A DNA stretch of 64,000 nt. Source: Burkholderia ambifaria AMMD (lineage in GTDB: Bacteria > Pseudomonadota > Gammaproteobacteria > Burkholderiales > Burkholderiaceae). Numbering within the stretch: the stretch's first letter is position 1; each line of letters opens with the position of its first letter. The DNA lies in contig NC_008390.1 of the NCBI RefSeq assembly GCF_000203915.1, forward strand, positions 2,232,001-2,296,000, given 5' to 3'. Below the pieces are notes generated by a model, which searched no databases, was not told the DNA's origin, and saw only the letters and a program-made list of their open reading frames with translations. The position numbers were made by a program, and so were the translations under genes. Below are positions 54,747 through 63,454 of this stretch, piece by piece.

Positions 54747-56339
54747 ATGAGCACCCCGATCACGCTGCCGCAAGGCATGGCGATCACCGGCGAAATCAAG
54801 CCGGGTTACGAAGCAATCCTGACGCCTGACGCGCTCGCACTCGTCGCGGCGCTGCACCGCACGTTCGAGCCGCGTCGCCAGGCGCTGCTGCAGGCCCGCG
54901 TCGAACGCACCAAGCGCCTCGACGCCGGCGAACGCCCCGATTTCCTGGCCGACACGAAGGCGATCCGCGAAGGCGACTGGAAGGTCGCGCCGCTGCCGGC
55001 CGACCTGCAATGCCGCCGTGTCGAGATCACGGGCCCCGTCGAGCGCAAGATGATCATCAACGCGCTGAACTCCGGCGCCGATTCGTACATGACGGACTTC
55101 GAGGACTCGAACGCGCCGAGCTGGACGAACCAGATCGACGGCCAGATCAACCTGAAGGACGCGGTGCGCCGCACGATCTCGCTCGAGCAGAACGGCAAGT
55201 CGTACCGGCTGAACGACAAGGTCGCGACGCTGATCGTGCGTCCGCGCGGCTGGCATCTCGACGAGAAGCACGTGACGGTCGACGGCCAGCGCGTGTCCGG
55301 CGGCATCTTCGATTTCGCGCTGTTCCTGTTCCACAACGCGAAGGAATTGATCGCGCGCGGCTCGGGCCCGTACTTCTACCTGCCGAAGATGGAAAGCCAT
55401 CTCGAAGCGCGCCTGTGGAACGACATCTTCGTCGCGGCACAGGAAGCGGTCGGCGTGCCGCGCGGCACGATCCGCGCGACGGTGCTGATCGAGACGATCC
55501 TCGCCGCGTTCGAGATGGACGAGATCCTGTACGAACTGCGCGAACACAGCTCGGGCCTGAATGCCGGCCGCTGGGACTACATCTTCTCGGCGATCAAAAA
55601 GTTCAAGAACGACCGCGACTTCTGCCTGGCCGACCGCGCGAAGATCACGATGACGGTGCCGTTCATGCGCGCGTACGCGTTGCTGCTGCTGAAGACCTGC
55701 CACAAGCGCAACGCACCGGCAATCGGCGGGATGAGCGCGCTGATTCCGATCAAGAACGATCCGCAGGCGAACGAGAAGGCGATGGGCGGCGTGCGCTCGG
55801 ACAAGCAGCGCGACGCGACCGACGGCTACGACGGCGGCTGGGTCGCGCACCCGGGCCTCGTGCCGATCGCGATGGAGGAATTCGTCAAGGTGCTCGGCGA
55901 CAAGCCGAACCAGATCGCCAAGCAGCGCGACGACGTGCAGATCGAAGGCAAGAATCTGCTCGACTTCCAGCCTGAAGCGCCGATCACCGAAGCCGGCCTG
56001 CGCAACAACATCAACGTCGGCATTCACTATCTCGGCGCGTGGCTCGACGGCAACGGCTGCGTGCCGATCCACAACCTGATGGAAGACGCGGCCACCGCCG
56101 AAATCTCCCGCTCGCAGGTGTGGCAGTGGATCCGCTCGCCGAAGGGCGTGCTCGACGACGGCCGCAAGGTCACGGCGGAACTCGTGCGCGAATTCGCGAA
56201 GGCCGAGCTCGACAACGTGAAGCGTTCCGTCGGCGGCAACACGCAGCCCTACGAGCGTGCGGCGGCGATCTTCGAACAGATGTCGACGTCGGAAGGCTTC
56301 ACCGAATTCCTGACGCTGCCGCTGTACGAGGAAATCTGA
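54747..56339 (+). CDS. aceB: Malate synthase A
   Basis: Condenses glyoxylate with acetyl-CoA to malate; 530 residues, right for the A isoform. ATG 54747 is preferred to 54738 because AAGGAG is properly spaced. [17 protein letters not shown] (about 165-180), [16 protein letters not shown] (about 215-230) and the [17 protein letters not shown]-terminal block match the family. It is followed by a nested terminator. Confidence 0.97.
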   Translation: MSTPITLPQGMAITGEIKPGYEAILTPDALALVAALHRTFEPRRQALLQARVERTKRLDAGERPDFLADTKAIREGDWKVAPLPADLQCRRVEITGPVERKMIINALNSGADSYMTDFEDSNAPSWTNQIDGQINLKDAVRRTISLEQNGKSYRLNDKVATLIVRPRGWHLDEKHVTVDGQRVSGGIFDFALFLFHNAKELIARGSGPYFYLPKMESHLEARLWNDIFVAAQEAVGVPRGTIRATVLIETILAAFEMDEILYELREHSSGLNAGRWDYIFSAIKKFKNDRDFCLADRAKITMTVPFMRAYALLLLKTCHKRNAPAIGGMSALIPIKNDPQANEKAMGGVRSDKQRDATDGYDGGWVAHPGLVPIAMEEFVKVLGDKPNQIAKQRDDVQIEGKNLLDFQPEAPITEAGLRNNINVGIHYLGAWLDGNGCVPIHNLMEDAATAEISRSQVWQWIRSPKGVLDDGRKVTAELVREFAKAELDNVKRSVGGNTQPYERAAAIFEQMSTSEGFTEFLTLPLYEEI

Positions 56340-56412
56340 CGATGCGGGCCGGGTCCTGCCGGCCCGGTCGTGCCCGACCTGCCCGCCGCCGGTCGCACCG
56401 GCCGGCGGCATG

Positions 56413-56493
56413 AAAAGCGCCCGCCATGAAAAACACCCCAAAGGTTGGATTCGCATCCAACTTTTGAGGTGCAGTTCAGCCAGGGCGCTTTTT
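56413..56493. terminator. Nested bidirectional terminator between aceB and the cyclotransferase gene
   Basis: An outer 10-bp stem (AAAAGCGCCC 56413-56422 with 56483-56492) encloses a 17-bp inner hairpin with one mismatch (56434-56450 with 56455-56471, loop TCGC). A and T runs flank both sides, so it can stop transcripts from both convergent genes. Confidence 0.85.
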
Positions 56494-56525
56494 CTTTGCG
56501 GCGCAGCAGTTGGCCGCGCGAGCGC

Positions 56526-56939
56526 TCAGGCGGCTTCCCGCTCGCGCCGGTGCTGAACCCAGTCGCCCGATGCGATGCGCGGACGGTCGGCTGCCGCATG
56601 CGCGGCGACCGGATAGTAGATGCACGCGTACGTACGGCCGCCGAGCTGGACGGTCACCGGCTCCTGCCGGAACAGCGTGTCGACGCCCGGATAGACGCGC
56701 TCGATCTCGTCGAGCACGGGCATCAACTGCTCGTCGATCTCGTAGACGTCGCCCCATACGAGCGACTGGCCGGCCGGCCCGGCGATCATGCCCGGGTACG
56801 TGCCGAAATCGTACAGTTCGCCCGGCAGCGCGGCCGCACCGAGCAGCGTCGGCGCGGCGATCCCGTGCCGCGCGGCCGCATGGCCGATGTCGTTGGCTTC
56901 TCCCGCTCTCAACGTGCCGTAGACGAATACGTAGCGCAT
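56526..56939 (-). CDS. Gamma-glutamylcyclotransferase-like protein (AIG2 family)
   Basis: A 137-residue AIG2/GGACT-fold protein. MRYVFVYGTLRAGEAND has the substrate-binding YGTL motif at 7-10, and the catalytic Glu is probably in VLDEIERVYPG near residue 86. GAGGAG precedes ATG 56939. The family cleaves gamma-glutamyl amines or dipeptides; the exact substrate is unknown. Confidence 0.88.
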   Translation of the reverse strand: MRYVFVYGTLRAGEANDIGHAAARHGIAAPTLLGAAALPGELYDFGTYPGMIAGPAGQSLVWGDVYEIDEQLMPVLDEIERVYPGVDTLFRQEPVTVQLGGRTYACIYYPVAAHAAADRPRIASGDWVQHRREREAA

Positions 56940-57247
56940 CTTGGTTCTCCTCTTCGATTCAGGTGTTGCCATGCCGGGCCGTCGCGGCCGCGCCGCGGGC
57001 ACCGGCGTGTTCAGGGCGTTCGGGGCGCCGCTCGCGCGACAACGCGCCCGCATCGGTAGACCGCGATCGCGGCCCGATGTTTTTTGGCCCCGCGCGTCTG
57101 CAGGCCCAAACTTGCCCGCGGCCGGAATGCGCGCGGCCCCATACAAAGTTCATTTGAACGGTGCATTATCGGCCGAAAAACCGCCGCATGCGCCTGCGCG
57201 GCGCCTTCTAAAATAACGGCATCGCCGCCGCGCCGACCGAGTCGTCC
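56940..57247. promoter_or_regulatory. Divergent region between cyclotransferase and AraC regulator genes
   Basis: In these 308 bases TAAAAT at 57209-57214 is a candidate -10 for the AraC gene, and GTTCA-TT-TGAAC (57148-57159) is an inverted repeat that could be an operator. No gene is seen. Confidence 0.35.
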
Positions 57248-58129
57248 ATGAATCCGCCTGCCCAAGCCGACACATCGAACCCCTACGACGTCATCGACAT
57301 CCCGCCCGAGTTCGCGCCGACCCGCGTCCACCCGATGCGCGTGCGGGCGCGGCAGGTGGATGCCGGCCGCCGGATCCCGCTGCACACGCATGCGTGGGCG
57401 CAGCTCGCGTACGCGTCGCGCGGGGTGCTGCGCGTCGCGACGACCGGGACGACGTGGATGGTGCCGCCGTCCCGCGCGATCTGGGTACCGCCGCACGTCA
57501 CGCACGAAGTCGTGATCGTCGAGGACGCGTATCTGCGCACGCTGTATATCGACGAGTCGATCGTGCCGGACGGGCTCGATGCATGCCGGGTGGTCGAGGT
57601 GACGGGCTTGCTGCGCGAACTGATCGTCGCGCTCGACGCGCGCGACCTGAGCGATGCGCGCGAGCGGCTGCTGTGCGGGCTCGTGCTCGACGAGCTGAGC
57701 CGCGCCGAACCGCTGCCGCTCGCGGTGCCGATGCCCGACGAGAAACGCCTGCGCATGCTGTGCGAGTCGGTGCTCGCGCAACCGGCGCATGCGGAATCGC
57801 TCGAGCACTGGGCAAGCGAGGTCGGCGCGAGCACGCGCACGATTTCGCGGCTCTTCAAGCAGGAACTGGGCGTGAGCTTTTCGCAGTGGCGGCAGCAGGC
57901 GCTGCTCGCGCGCGCGATTCCGCTGTTGAACCAGGGGCGTCCGCTGTCGCATATCGCGCGCGAGCTCGGCTACCAGAGCCAGAGTGCGTTTTCGGCGATG
58001 TTCCGGCGCGCGTTCGGCGAAAGCCCGCGCGCGTTCATGCTGCGCGGCTACGAGCACCGCGGCGCGGAGGACGGCATCGCGACGGACGACGCCCTCGACG
58101 ACGACGACGCGTTCGGCACCGCCCGCTGA
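57248..58129 (+). CDS. AraC-family transcriptional regulator with cupin sensor domain
   Basis: A 293-residue regulator. Residues about 30-110 form a cupin (IPLHTHAWAQLAYASRGVLR) and about 190-280 the double helix-turn-helix (RTISRLFKQELGVSFSQWRQ, then ELGYQSQSAFSAMFRRAFG). Asp-rich tail. The type often controls a nearby transporter; none is adjacent here, so the target is unknown. Confidence 0.92.
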   Translation: MNPPAQADTSNPYDVIDIPPEFAPTRVHPMRVRARQVDAGRRIPLHTHAWAQLAYASRGVLRVATTGTTWMVPPSRAIWVPPHVTHEVVIVEDAYLRTLYIDESIVPDGLDACRVVEVTGLLRELIVALDARDLSDARERLLCGLVLDELSRAEPLPLAVPMPDEKRLRMLCESVLAQPAHAESLEHWASEVGASTRTISRLFKQELGVSFSQWRQQALLARAIPLLNQGRPLSHIARELGYQSQSAFSAMFRRAFGESPRAFMLRGYEHRGAEDGIATDDALDDDDAFGTAR

Positions 58130-58156
58130 CGGTCTCCGCGCTGCACCGTTATTCGC

Positions 58157-58621
58157 TCAGACCGTACGCACCATGTGGCGGATCGAGCCGAGCTGCGCGA
58201 GCCTCGGCCCGGTGACGCGGTAGCCCATTCGCTGGTAGAGCCGCGCGGCCGGATTGTCGACGAACACGCGCAACTGCAGTTCGTGCAGCCCGCGGGCGCG
58301 CGCCCAGCGCAGCGACATGTCGAGCATGTAGGTGCCGGCGCCCTGGCCGCGATGACCGGCTGCAATCTGCACATCGCGAATGTGCAGCGAATCGCCCTCC
58401 TCGGTCACGCGCAGCACGCCGATGCGTTCGCCGTCGGCTTCCAGGATGAAGTTTTCGGATTCGCGCCAGCTCGCATAGAACAGGTCGCTGCGCCAGACGA
58501 GTCCATGGCGCTTGTAATAGCCGCCCATGTTGCCGTGCGTGAGCGCCTCGGCAAACGGAAAATCGCCAGGCTCCGCGGGCCGGAGCTGATACAGCAATCG
58601 CAGGTCGGTCGGATCGAGCAT
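58157..58621 (-). CDS. GNAT-family N-acetyltransferase
   Basis: A 154-residue acetyltransferase with acetyl-CoA motif IAAGHRGQGAGTYMLDMSLR (RXXGXG) near residue 95 and VDNPAARLYQRMGYRV near the end. ATG 58621 (MLDPTDLRLLYQLRPAEPGD) is chosen; the frame runs upstream through the tRNA region but that part is only a reading of tRNA-Asp. Substrate unknown. Confidence 0.88.
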   Translation of the reverse strand: MLDPTDLRLLYQLRPAEPGDFPFAEALTHGNMGGYYKRHGLVWRSDLFYASWRESENFILEADGERIGVLRVTEEGDSLHIRDVQIAAGHRGQGAGTYMLDMSLRWARARGLHELQLRVFVDNPAARLYQRMGYRVTGPRLAQLGSIRHMVRTV

Positions 58622-58732
58622 CGCGCGGGGGTCAAGAACGCATCCCGCCACGATAGCGCAGTCGCGGGCGGATGCAATCGCGAATTTCTCGTAGCGGGTG
58701 CCCGCAAGCGGGCACGACCAGAAATACAAATG

Positions 58733-58757
58733 AAAAAGCCCGCACAAGGCGGGCTTT
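58733..58757 (-). terminator. Terminator of the tRNA operon
   Basis: GCCCGC (58738-58743) pairs with GCGGGC (58749-58754), extended by AAA/TTT, and five T follow on the minus strand. Confidence 0.85.
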
Positions 58758-58766
58758 CTCATTTTC

Positions 58767-58843
58767 TGGCGGAGCGGACGGGACTCGAACCCGCGACCCC
58801 CGGCGTGACAGGCCGGTATTCTAACCAACTGAACTACCGCTCC
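58767..58843 (-). tRNA. tRNA-Asp (GTC), copy 1
   Basis: A full cloverleaf of 77 bases with encoded CCA. Acceptor GGAGCGG pairs with CCGCTCC; anticodon loop CTGTCAC gives GTC; T loop TTCGAGT. Confidence 0.98.
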
Positions 58844-58916
58844 AGTTTTGCTTCTTGCCTGGCAGGCGTCGGTCACTTCCTGCCGGCGCATCGTTTGTTC
58901 GAACGACGCCGAAATC

Positions 58917-58992
58917 TGGCGTCCCCTAGGGGATTCGAACCCCTGTACTCACCGTGAAAGGGTGATGTCCTAGGCCTCTAGACGAAGGGGAC
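58917..58992 (-). tRNA. tRNA-Glu (TTC), copy 1
   Basis: A 76-base cloverleaf with encoded CCA. Acceptor GTCCCCT pairs with AGGGGAC; anticodon loop CTTTCAC gives TTC. Confidence 0.98.
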
Positions 58993-59023
58993 AACGTACT
59001 GCTTACATCTTTAATACAAAAGC

Positions 59024-59054
59024 CCGTTCAAAACGTTCATTTGAACGGGCTTGG
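59024..59054 (-). terminator. Internal terminator-like hairpin after tRNA-Asp copy 2
   Basis: AAGCCCGTTCAAA pairs perfectly over 13 bases with TTTGAACGGGCTT, followed by TTTTG on the minus strand. It lies between tRNA-Asp copy 2 and tRNA-Glu copy 1. Confidence 0.7.
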
Positions 59055-59057
59055 TTC

Positions 59058-59134
59058 TGGCGGAGCGGACGGGGCTCGAACCCGCGACCCCCGGCGTGAC
59101 AGGCCGGTATTCTAACCAACTGAACTACCGCTCC
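59058..59134 (-). tRNA. tRNA-Asp (GTC), copy 2
   Basis: Same 77-base cloverleaf as copy 1, with C instead of T at the last T-loop base (TTCGAGC). Anticodon GTC. Confidence 0.97.
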
Positions 59135-59214
59135 AGCTTTCTGCACCACCACCCGCAGGACCACGTTCACGTCCTGCCAGCGTTGCGACACTTCTACGAA
59201 ACGCCGCTGAATCC

Positions 59215-59290
59215 TGGCGTCCCCTAGGGGATTCGAACCCCTGTACTCACCGTGAAAGGGTGATGTCCTAGGCCTCTAGACGAAGGGGAC
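59215..59290 (-). tRNA. tRNA-Glu (TTC), copy 2
   Basis: Identical by eye to copy 1, 76 bases with CCA, anticodon TTC. Confidence 0.98.
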
Positions 59291-59353
59291 AGCGTACTGC
59301 TTACATCTTTAATACAAAAGCCCGCTCAAAAACGTCTTGAACGGGCTTCGTTC

Positions 59354-59430
59354 TGGCGGAGCGGACGGGACTCGAACCCGCGACCCCCGGCGTGACAGGC
59401 CGGTATTCTAACCGACTGAACTACCGCTCC
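59354..59430 (-). tRNA. tRNA-Asp (GTC), copy 3
   Basis: As copy 1 except for one D-loop base (CAGTCGG instead of CAGTTGG). Anticodon GTC, CCA encoded. Confidence 0.97.
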
Positions 59431-59509
59431 AACTTTCTGCACCGTTACCTGCAGGACGTCGGTTACGTTCTGCAAGCCTCGCGACACTTCTACGAAACGC
59501 CGCTGAATC

Positions 59510-59585
59510 TGGCGTCCCCTAGGGGATTCGAACCCCTGTACTCACCGTGAAAGGGTGATGTCCTAGGCCTCTAGACGAAGGGGAC
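59510..59585 (-). tRNA. tRNA-Glu (TTC), copy 3
   Basis: Identical by eye to the other Glu copies, 76 bases with CCA, anticodon TTC. Confidence 0.98.
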
Positions 59586-59724
59586 ATGATCTTTTCAGAT
59601 CTGTCTGACTTTCGCTATTCACTCACCGCAACAGCGAAGGCCGAAATTCTAACTGCTTTAAATCATTTTGTGAAGCATTTATTACTACTGCCACCGCTTC
59701 ACAACTCAATCCATTCTGCTCTGA

Positions 59725-59800
<76 letters not shown>

Positions 59801-59818
59801 TTGCAGAACAGAAATGAG

Positions 59819-59847
59819 ATTATATGGACCGATTTTGAACTTGTAAA
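59819..59847 (-). promoter_or_regulatory. Promoter of the tRNA operon
   Basis: On the minus strand TTTACA (59847-59842), a 17-base spacer and TATAAT (59824-59819) make a near-ideal sigma-70 promoter just before tRNA-Ala. Confidence 0.8.
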
Positions 59848-59928
59848 TACCCTTTTTGCGATTGGAGCGAAATTTTTTGCGAAGCCGCGCCGCCCTCACG
59901 CGCGGACGGCCTCGCTCGCGCCCCAACC

Positions 59929-61338
59929 TCAGGCCAGCGCGGCCTCGATACGCGACACCACGACGTCGCGACCGAACAGCACGAGCACCGCGTCGATCGA
60001 CGGCGTATGCGTCGTGCCCGCCACCAGCAGGCGCACCGGCATCGCGAGCTGCGGCATCTTTAGCTTGTGCGTGCCGAGCGTCGCCTTCAGCGCCGCGGAC
60101 ACGGCTTCCTTCGTCCAGTCGGCCGCCTTCAGTGCGGCGACGAGGTCGGCCAGCGCCGGACGCACCGCATCGGTCACGTGCTGCGCGAGTGCGTCGGCGT
60201 CCGGCGCCGGCACACGGTAGAACATCGCGGCGCCTTCGGCGATCTCCTTGACCGTCGTCGCGCGATCCTTCATCAGGCCGACCACCGCGTCGAGCGCGGG
60301 GCCCGTCGCGATCGCCGCCTCCTCGATGCCGAGCGCGTCGAGGAACGGCTTCGCCAGCGCGGCGAGGCGCGCGTTGTCGGCTTCCTTGATGTAGTGGGCG
60401 TTCAGCCAGCTCAGCTTGCTGTGGTCGTACTGCGCGGGCGACTTGCCGAGATGCTCGAGGTCGAACCATTCGACGAACTGTTCGCGCGTGAAGATTTCAG
60501 CGTCGCCGTGCGACCAGCCCAGACGCGCGAGATAGTTGACGACGGCCTCCGGCAGGAAGCCGGCGTCACGGTAAGCCATCACGCTCATCGCGCCATGCCG
60601 CTTGCTCATCTTCTCGCCCTGCTCGTTCAGCACGGTCGGCAGGTGCGCATAGACGGGCGGCTCGCCGCCGAGCGCGCGCAGGATGTTGATCTGGCGCGGC
60701 GTGTTGTTCACGTGGTCGTCGCCACGGATCACGTGCGTGATGTTCATGTCCATGTCGTCCACGACGACGCAGAAGTTGTAGATCGGCGTGCCGTCCGGGC
60801 GCGCAATCACGAGGTCGTCGAGTTCCTCGTTCGAGATCTCGACACGGCCCTTCACCGCGTCGTCCCACACGACCGTGCCGGTCAGCGGGTTGCGGAAACG
60901 CAGCACCGGCTTCACGCCGGCCGGCGGCTCGGGCAGCACCTTGCCCGGCTCCGGACGCCACGTGCCGTCGTAGCGCGGCTTCAGGCCGGCCTCGCGCTGG
61001 CGTTCGCGCAGCGCGTCGAGCTCCTCGGCCGACATGTAGCACGGGTACGCGAGGCCCTGCTCGAGCATCTGCGCGAGCACCTCGCGATAGCGGTCCATCC
61101 GCTGCATCTGGTAGATCGGGCCTTCGTCGAAATCGAGGCCGAGCCACTGCATCCCTTCGAGGATCGCGTCGACGGCTTCCTGCGACGAACGCTCGACGTC
61201 GGTATCCTCGATACGCAGCACGAACGTGCCCTTCATCTTGCGGGCGAACGCCCACGGATAGAGCGCGGAGCGGATGTTGCCGAGGTGGATGAAGCCGGTG
61301 GGACTCGGCGCGAAGCGGGTACGGACAGGACGGGTCAT
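59929..61338 (-). CDS. gltX: Glutamyl-tRNA synthetase
   Basis: A class I synthetase of 469 residues charging tRNA-Glu. From ATG 61338 it begins [20 protein letters not shown]; the HIGH motif is HLGN (18-21) and the KMSKS loop is KMSKRHG near 243. Length and motifs fit the discriminating bacterial enzyme. It stands upstream of three tRNA-Glu genes on the same strand, but those have their own promoter. Confidence 0.97.
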
Positions 61339-61447
61339 AAACGGTAACTCGAACGCCTGGGGCGCATGAATGATTCGACGCGGGATCGACGGCGGCAGCC
61401 CGGACAGCAATGGGGCCGGCCGCGCCCGGAACGGGAAAGAAGCCGGA

Positions 61448-61475
61448 ATTATACTCGCGCCGGTCTTCGCGCCAA
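61448..61475 (-). promoter_or_regulatory. gltX promoter
   Basis: TTGGCG (61475-61470), 16-base spacer, TATAAT (61453-61448) on the minus strand; transcription would start about 110 bases before the ATG. The rest of the 280-base gltX-patatin gap holds TATGAT (61491-61496), a weak -10 for the opposite gene. Confidence 0.6.
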
Positions 61476-61618
61476 GCGCGCCGCTTGCTTTATGATGTGC
61501 GCGCCGCGGCCGCCAGCCGGCGCCGCGCCGGCCGCCCGGATTCCGCCGCACGGCCGCTCGGAACCTATCGCCGCCGCGGGCCACACGGCCCGCCGCCAAG
61601 CCGCCGGAGAATCAATCG

Positions 61619-62527
61619 ATGTCGTCCCCTCGCCTGTCGCGCCGTCACTTCACGATCGCGTGCGCGTCCGCCAGCCTCGCCGCCTGTACGTCGATCGGCG
61701 ACAAATCCCGTCCCGCGCAGTCGCAGGAAAAACCCGTGAAGATCGGCATCGCGCTCGGCGGCGGCGCCGCCCGCGGCTTCTCGCACATCGGCGTGCTGAA
61801 GGCGCTGGAGGCACGCGGCATCCCGGTCGAGCTCGTCGCGGGCACGAGCGCCGGCTCGGTGGTCGCCGCGCTGTACGCGTCCGGGATGAGCGCGCTGCAG
61901 ATCAACAAGATCGCACTCGACATGGATCAGGCGGCGATCAGCGACTGGGCGCTGCCGTTCCGCTCGCGCGGCTTGCTGCAGGGCGTCGCGCTGCAGAACT
62001 TCCTGAACAAGACGCTCAACAACCGGCCGATCGAGAAGATGGCGAAGCCGCTCGGCATCGTCGCGACAGATCTGCAGAGCGGCCAGCCGATCCTGTTCCA
62101 GCAGGGCAATACGGGGCTCGCGGTGCGCGCGTCGTGCAGCGTGCCGTCGGTGTTCGAACCGGTGAGGATCGGCAACCGCGAGTACGTCGACGGCGGCCTC
62201 GTGAGTCCGGTGCCCGCGTCGTTCGCACGCAAGATGGGCGCGAGCTTCGTGATCGCGGTCGACATCTCGGCGCGGCCGGACGGCGCGGCGACCAACAACC
62301 CGATCGAGATGCTGCTGCAGACCTTCACGATCATGGGCCAGACGATCAAGTCCTACGAGCTCGACAAGTACGCGGACGTCGTGATCCGCCCGAACCTCGC
62401 GGCGATGGGCGGCAGCGACTTCAACCAGCGCAACGCGGCAATCCTCGCGGGCGAGGAAGCCGTCGCGCGTATCATGCCCGAGCTGCAGCGCAAGCTCGCG
62501 GCGGCCCGCGGCGTCGCGGCGGCGTAA
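61619..62527 (+). CDS. Patatin-like phospholipase lipoprotein (RssA-like)
   Basis: A 302-residue patatin-fold acyl hydrolase. The signal sequence ends in lipobox LAAC (C23), after SRRHF that also resembles a twin-arginine motif. The oxyanion GGGAARG is near 48, nucleophile S77 sits in GTSAGS, and the catalytic Asp in VDGG near residue 191. It should be a membrane-anchored periplasmic lipase; the substrate is unknown. Confidence 0.93.
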   Translation: MSSPRLSRRHFTIACASASLAACTSIGDKSRPAQSQEKPVKIGIALGGGAARGFSHIGVLKALEARGIPVELVAGTSAGSVVAALYASGMSALQINKIALDMDQAAISDWALPFRSRGLLQGVALQNFLNKTLNNRPIEKMAKPLGIVATDLQSGQPILFQQGNTGLAVRASCSVPSVFEPVRIGNREYVDGGLVSPVPASFARKMGASFVIAVDISARPDGAATNNPIEMLLQTFTIMGQTIKSYELDKYADVVIRPNLAAMGGSDFNQRNAAILAGEEAVARIMPELQRKLAAARGVAAA

Positions 62528-62593
62528 TCGGACGCAGCGCGGTGCGCGACGCATGACGGCGCGCCGCCCCGCCGGTTCCGCGCACCTCAAAAC

Positions 62594-62629
62594 AAAAAAC
62601 CCTGCCGCCTTTCGGTGACAGGGTTTTTT
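62594..62629. terminator. Bidirectional terminator between patatin and NlpC/P60 genes
   Basis: AAAAAACCCTG (62594-62604) pairs with CAGGGTTTTTT (62619-62629), serving both convergent genes. Confidence 0.92.
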
Positions 62630-62654
62630 CGATTCGGCGGCGCGCCGGCGAGCG

Positions 62655-63326
62655 TCAGTTGCTGCCGTTCGCGTCGTCGCCGATCGTCGCGCGCACGCGC
62701 TGGCGCAGGTCGTCGGCCTTCATCGGAAACTCCGATTCGAGCCGGCGCGCGCCGGTGAACCGCTTTTCCCAGTAGCCGTTGTCGAGATCGTCGACGCGAA
62801 TGGTGCTGCCCGTCGACGGCGAATGCACGAACTTGTTGTCGCCGATATAGATGCCGACGTGCGAGAACGTACGGCGCATCGTGTTGAAGAACACGAGGTC
62901 GCCCGGCTTGAGGTTGCTCATGCTGACCTTCTCGCCCACGCGGCTCATTTCTTCCGCACGGCGCGGCAGCGACATGCCGAGCGTGTCCTGGAACACGTAG
63001 CGCACGAAGCCGCTGCAGTCGAGGCCCGAATCCGGCGAGTTGCCGCCCCAGCGATAGCGCACGCCGATCATGTTGAGCGCGCCGACGACCACGTCGCCTG
63101 CCTTGCCGGCCATGCCGGCGAGGAACGACTTCGCACCGCCGCTGGACGGCTGCGCGCTGGTCTGCTGGAGGGAGGAACCCGACCCGATCTGAGTCGAATT
63201 GCTGGCATTCTGGCTAAAACTGCTGACTTCGTCGGCGAACGCGCCGGGAGCTGCTGCGAACAGGGCGCCGATGAAGAGCCCGGCGATGGTGCGCGCGCAT
63301 GCCTGGGTCAAGGATCGATGCTGCAT
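62655..63326 (-). CDS. Secreted NlpC/P60 (C40) endopeptidase
   Basis: A 223-residue periplasmic peptidase that cuts peptidoglycan stem peptides. A signal peptide (cleavage near AFA-DE, residue 31) precedes a Ser/Gln-rich linker and the NlpC/P60 domain with catalytic C104 (GLDCSGF), H156 (FSHVGIY) and H168 (FVHSP). Resembles the E. coli MepS/MepH group. It has a strong promoter just upstream. Confidence 0.93.
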   Translation of the reverse strand: MQHRSLTQACARTIAGLFIGALFAAAPGAFADEVSSFSQNASNSTQIGSGSSLQQTSAQPSSGGAKSFLAGMAGKAGDVVVGALNMIGVRYRWGGNSPDSGLDCSGFVRYVFQDTLGMSLPRRAEEMSRVGEKVSMSNLKPGDLVFFNTMRRTFSHVGIYIGDNKFVHSPSTGSTIRVDDLDNGYWEKRFTGARRLESEFPMKADDLRQRVRATIGDDANGSN

Positions 63327-63378
63327 TGGGCGATGGAATTTGCTTAAAAATCAGCTGATTGGCGGAAAATTTCGGTCG

Positions 63379-63407
63379 ATACTAGCCAGCGCGTAATCGT
63401 TTGTCAA
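63379..63407 (-). promoter_or_regulatory. Promoter of the NlpC/P60 gene
   Basis: On the minus strand TTGACA (63407-63402), a 17-base spacer and TAGTAT (63384-63379): a near-consensus sigma-70 promoter, about 50 bases before the ATG at 63326. Confidence 0.8.
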
Positions 63408-63454
63408 AACAAATTAATAAATACAATCGAGATGATCAGACCATTGGCGGCCTA

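Larger units (their letters stand above)
58767..59585 (-). repeat. Three tandem Glu-Asp tRNA units of about 295 bp
   Basis: tRNA-Glu starts repeat at 298 and 295 bases and tRNA-Asp at 291 and 296. Spacers are also similar: AGTACG-type sequence followed by ACATCTTTAATACAAAAGCC occurs in two spacers. After each Asp copy stands a hairpin: 58733-58757, 59024-59054 (13-bp stem) and about 59322-59349. Confidence 0.9.

Noticed and set aside
58622..58891. Upstream extension of the GNAT gene
   Set aside because: The added part reads through tRNA-Asp (the familiar VVQLVRIPACHAGGRGFE artefact).
59003..59191. A small 62-codon frame
   Set aside because: It is a translation of tRNA-Asp copy 2 and its spacers.
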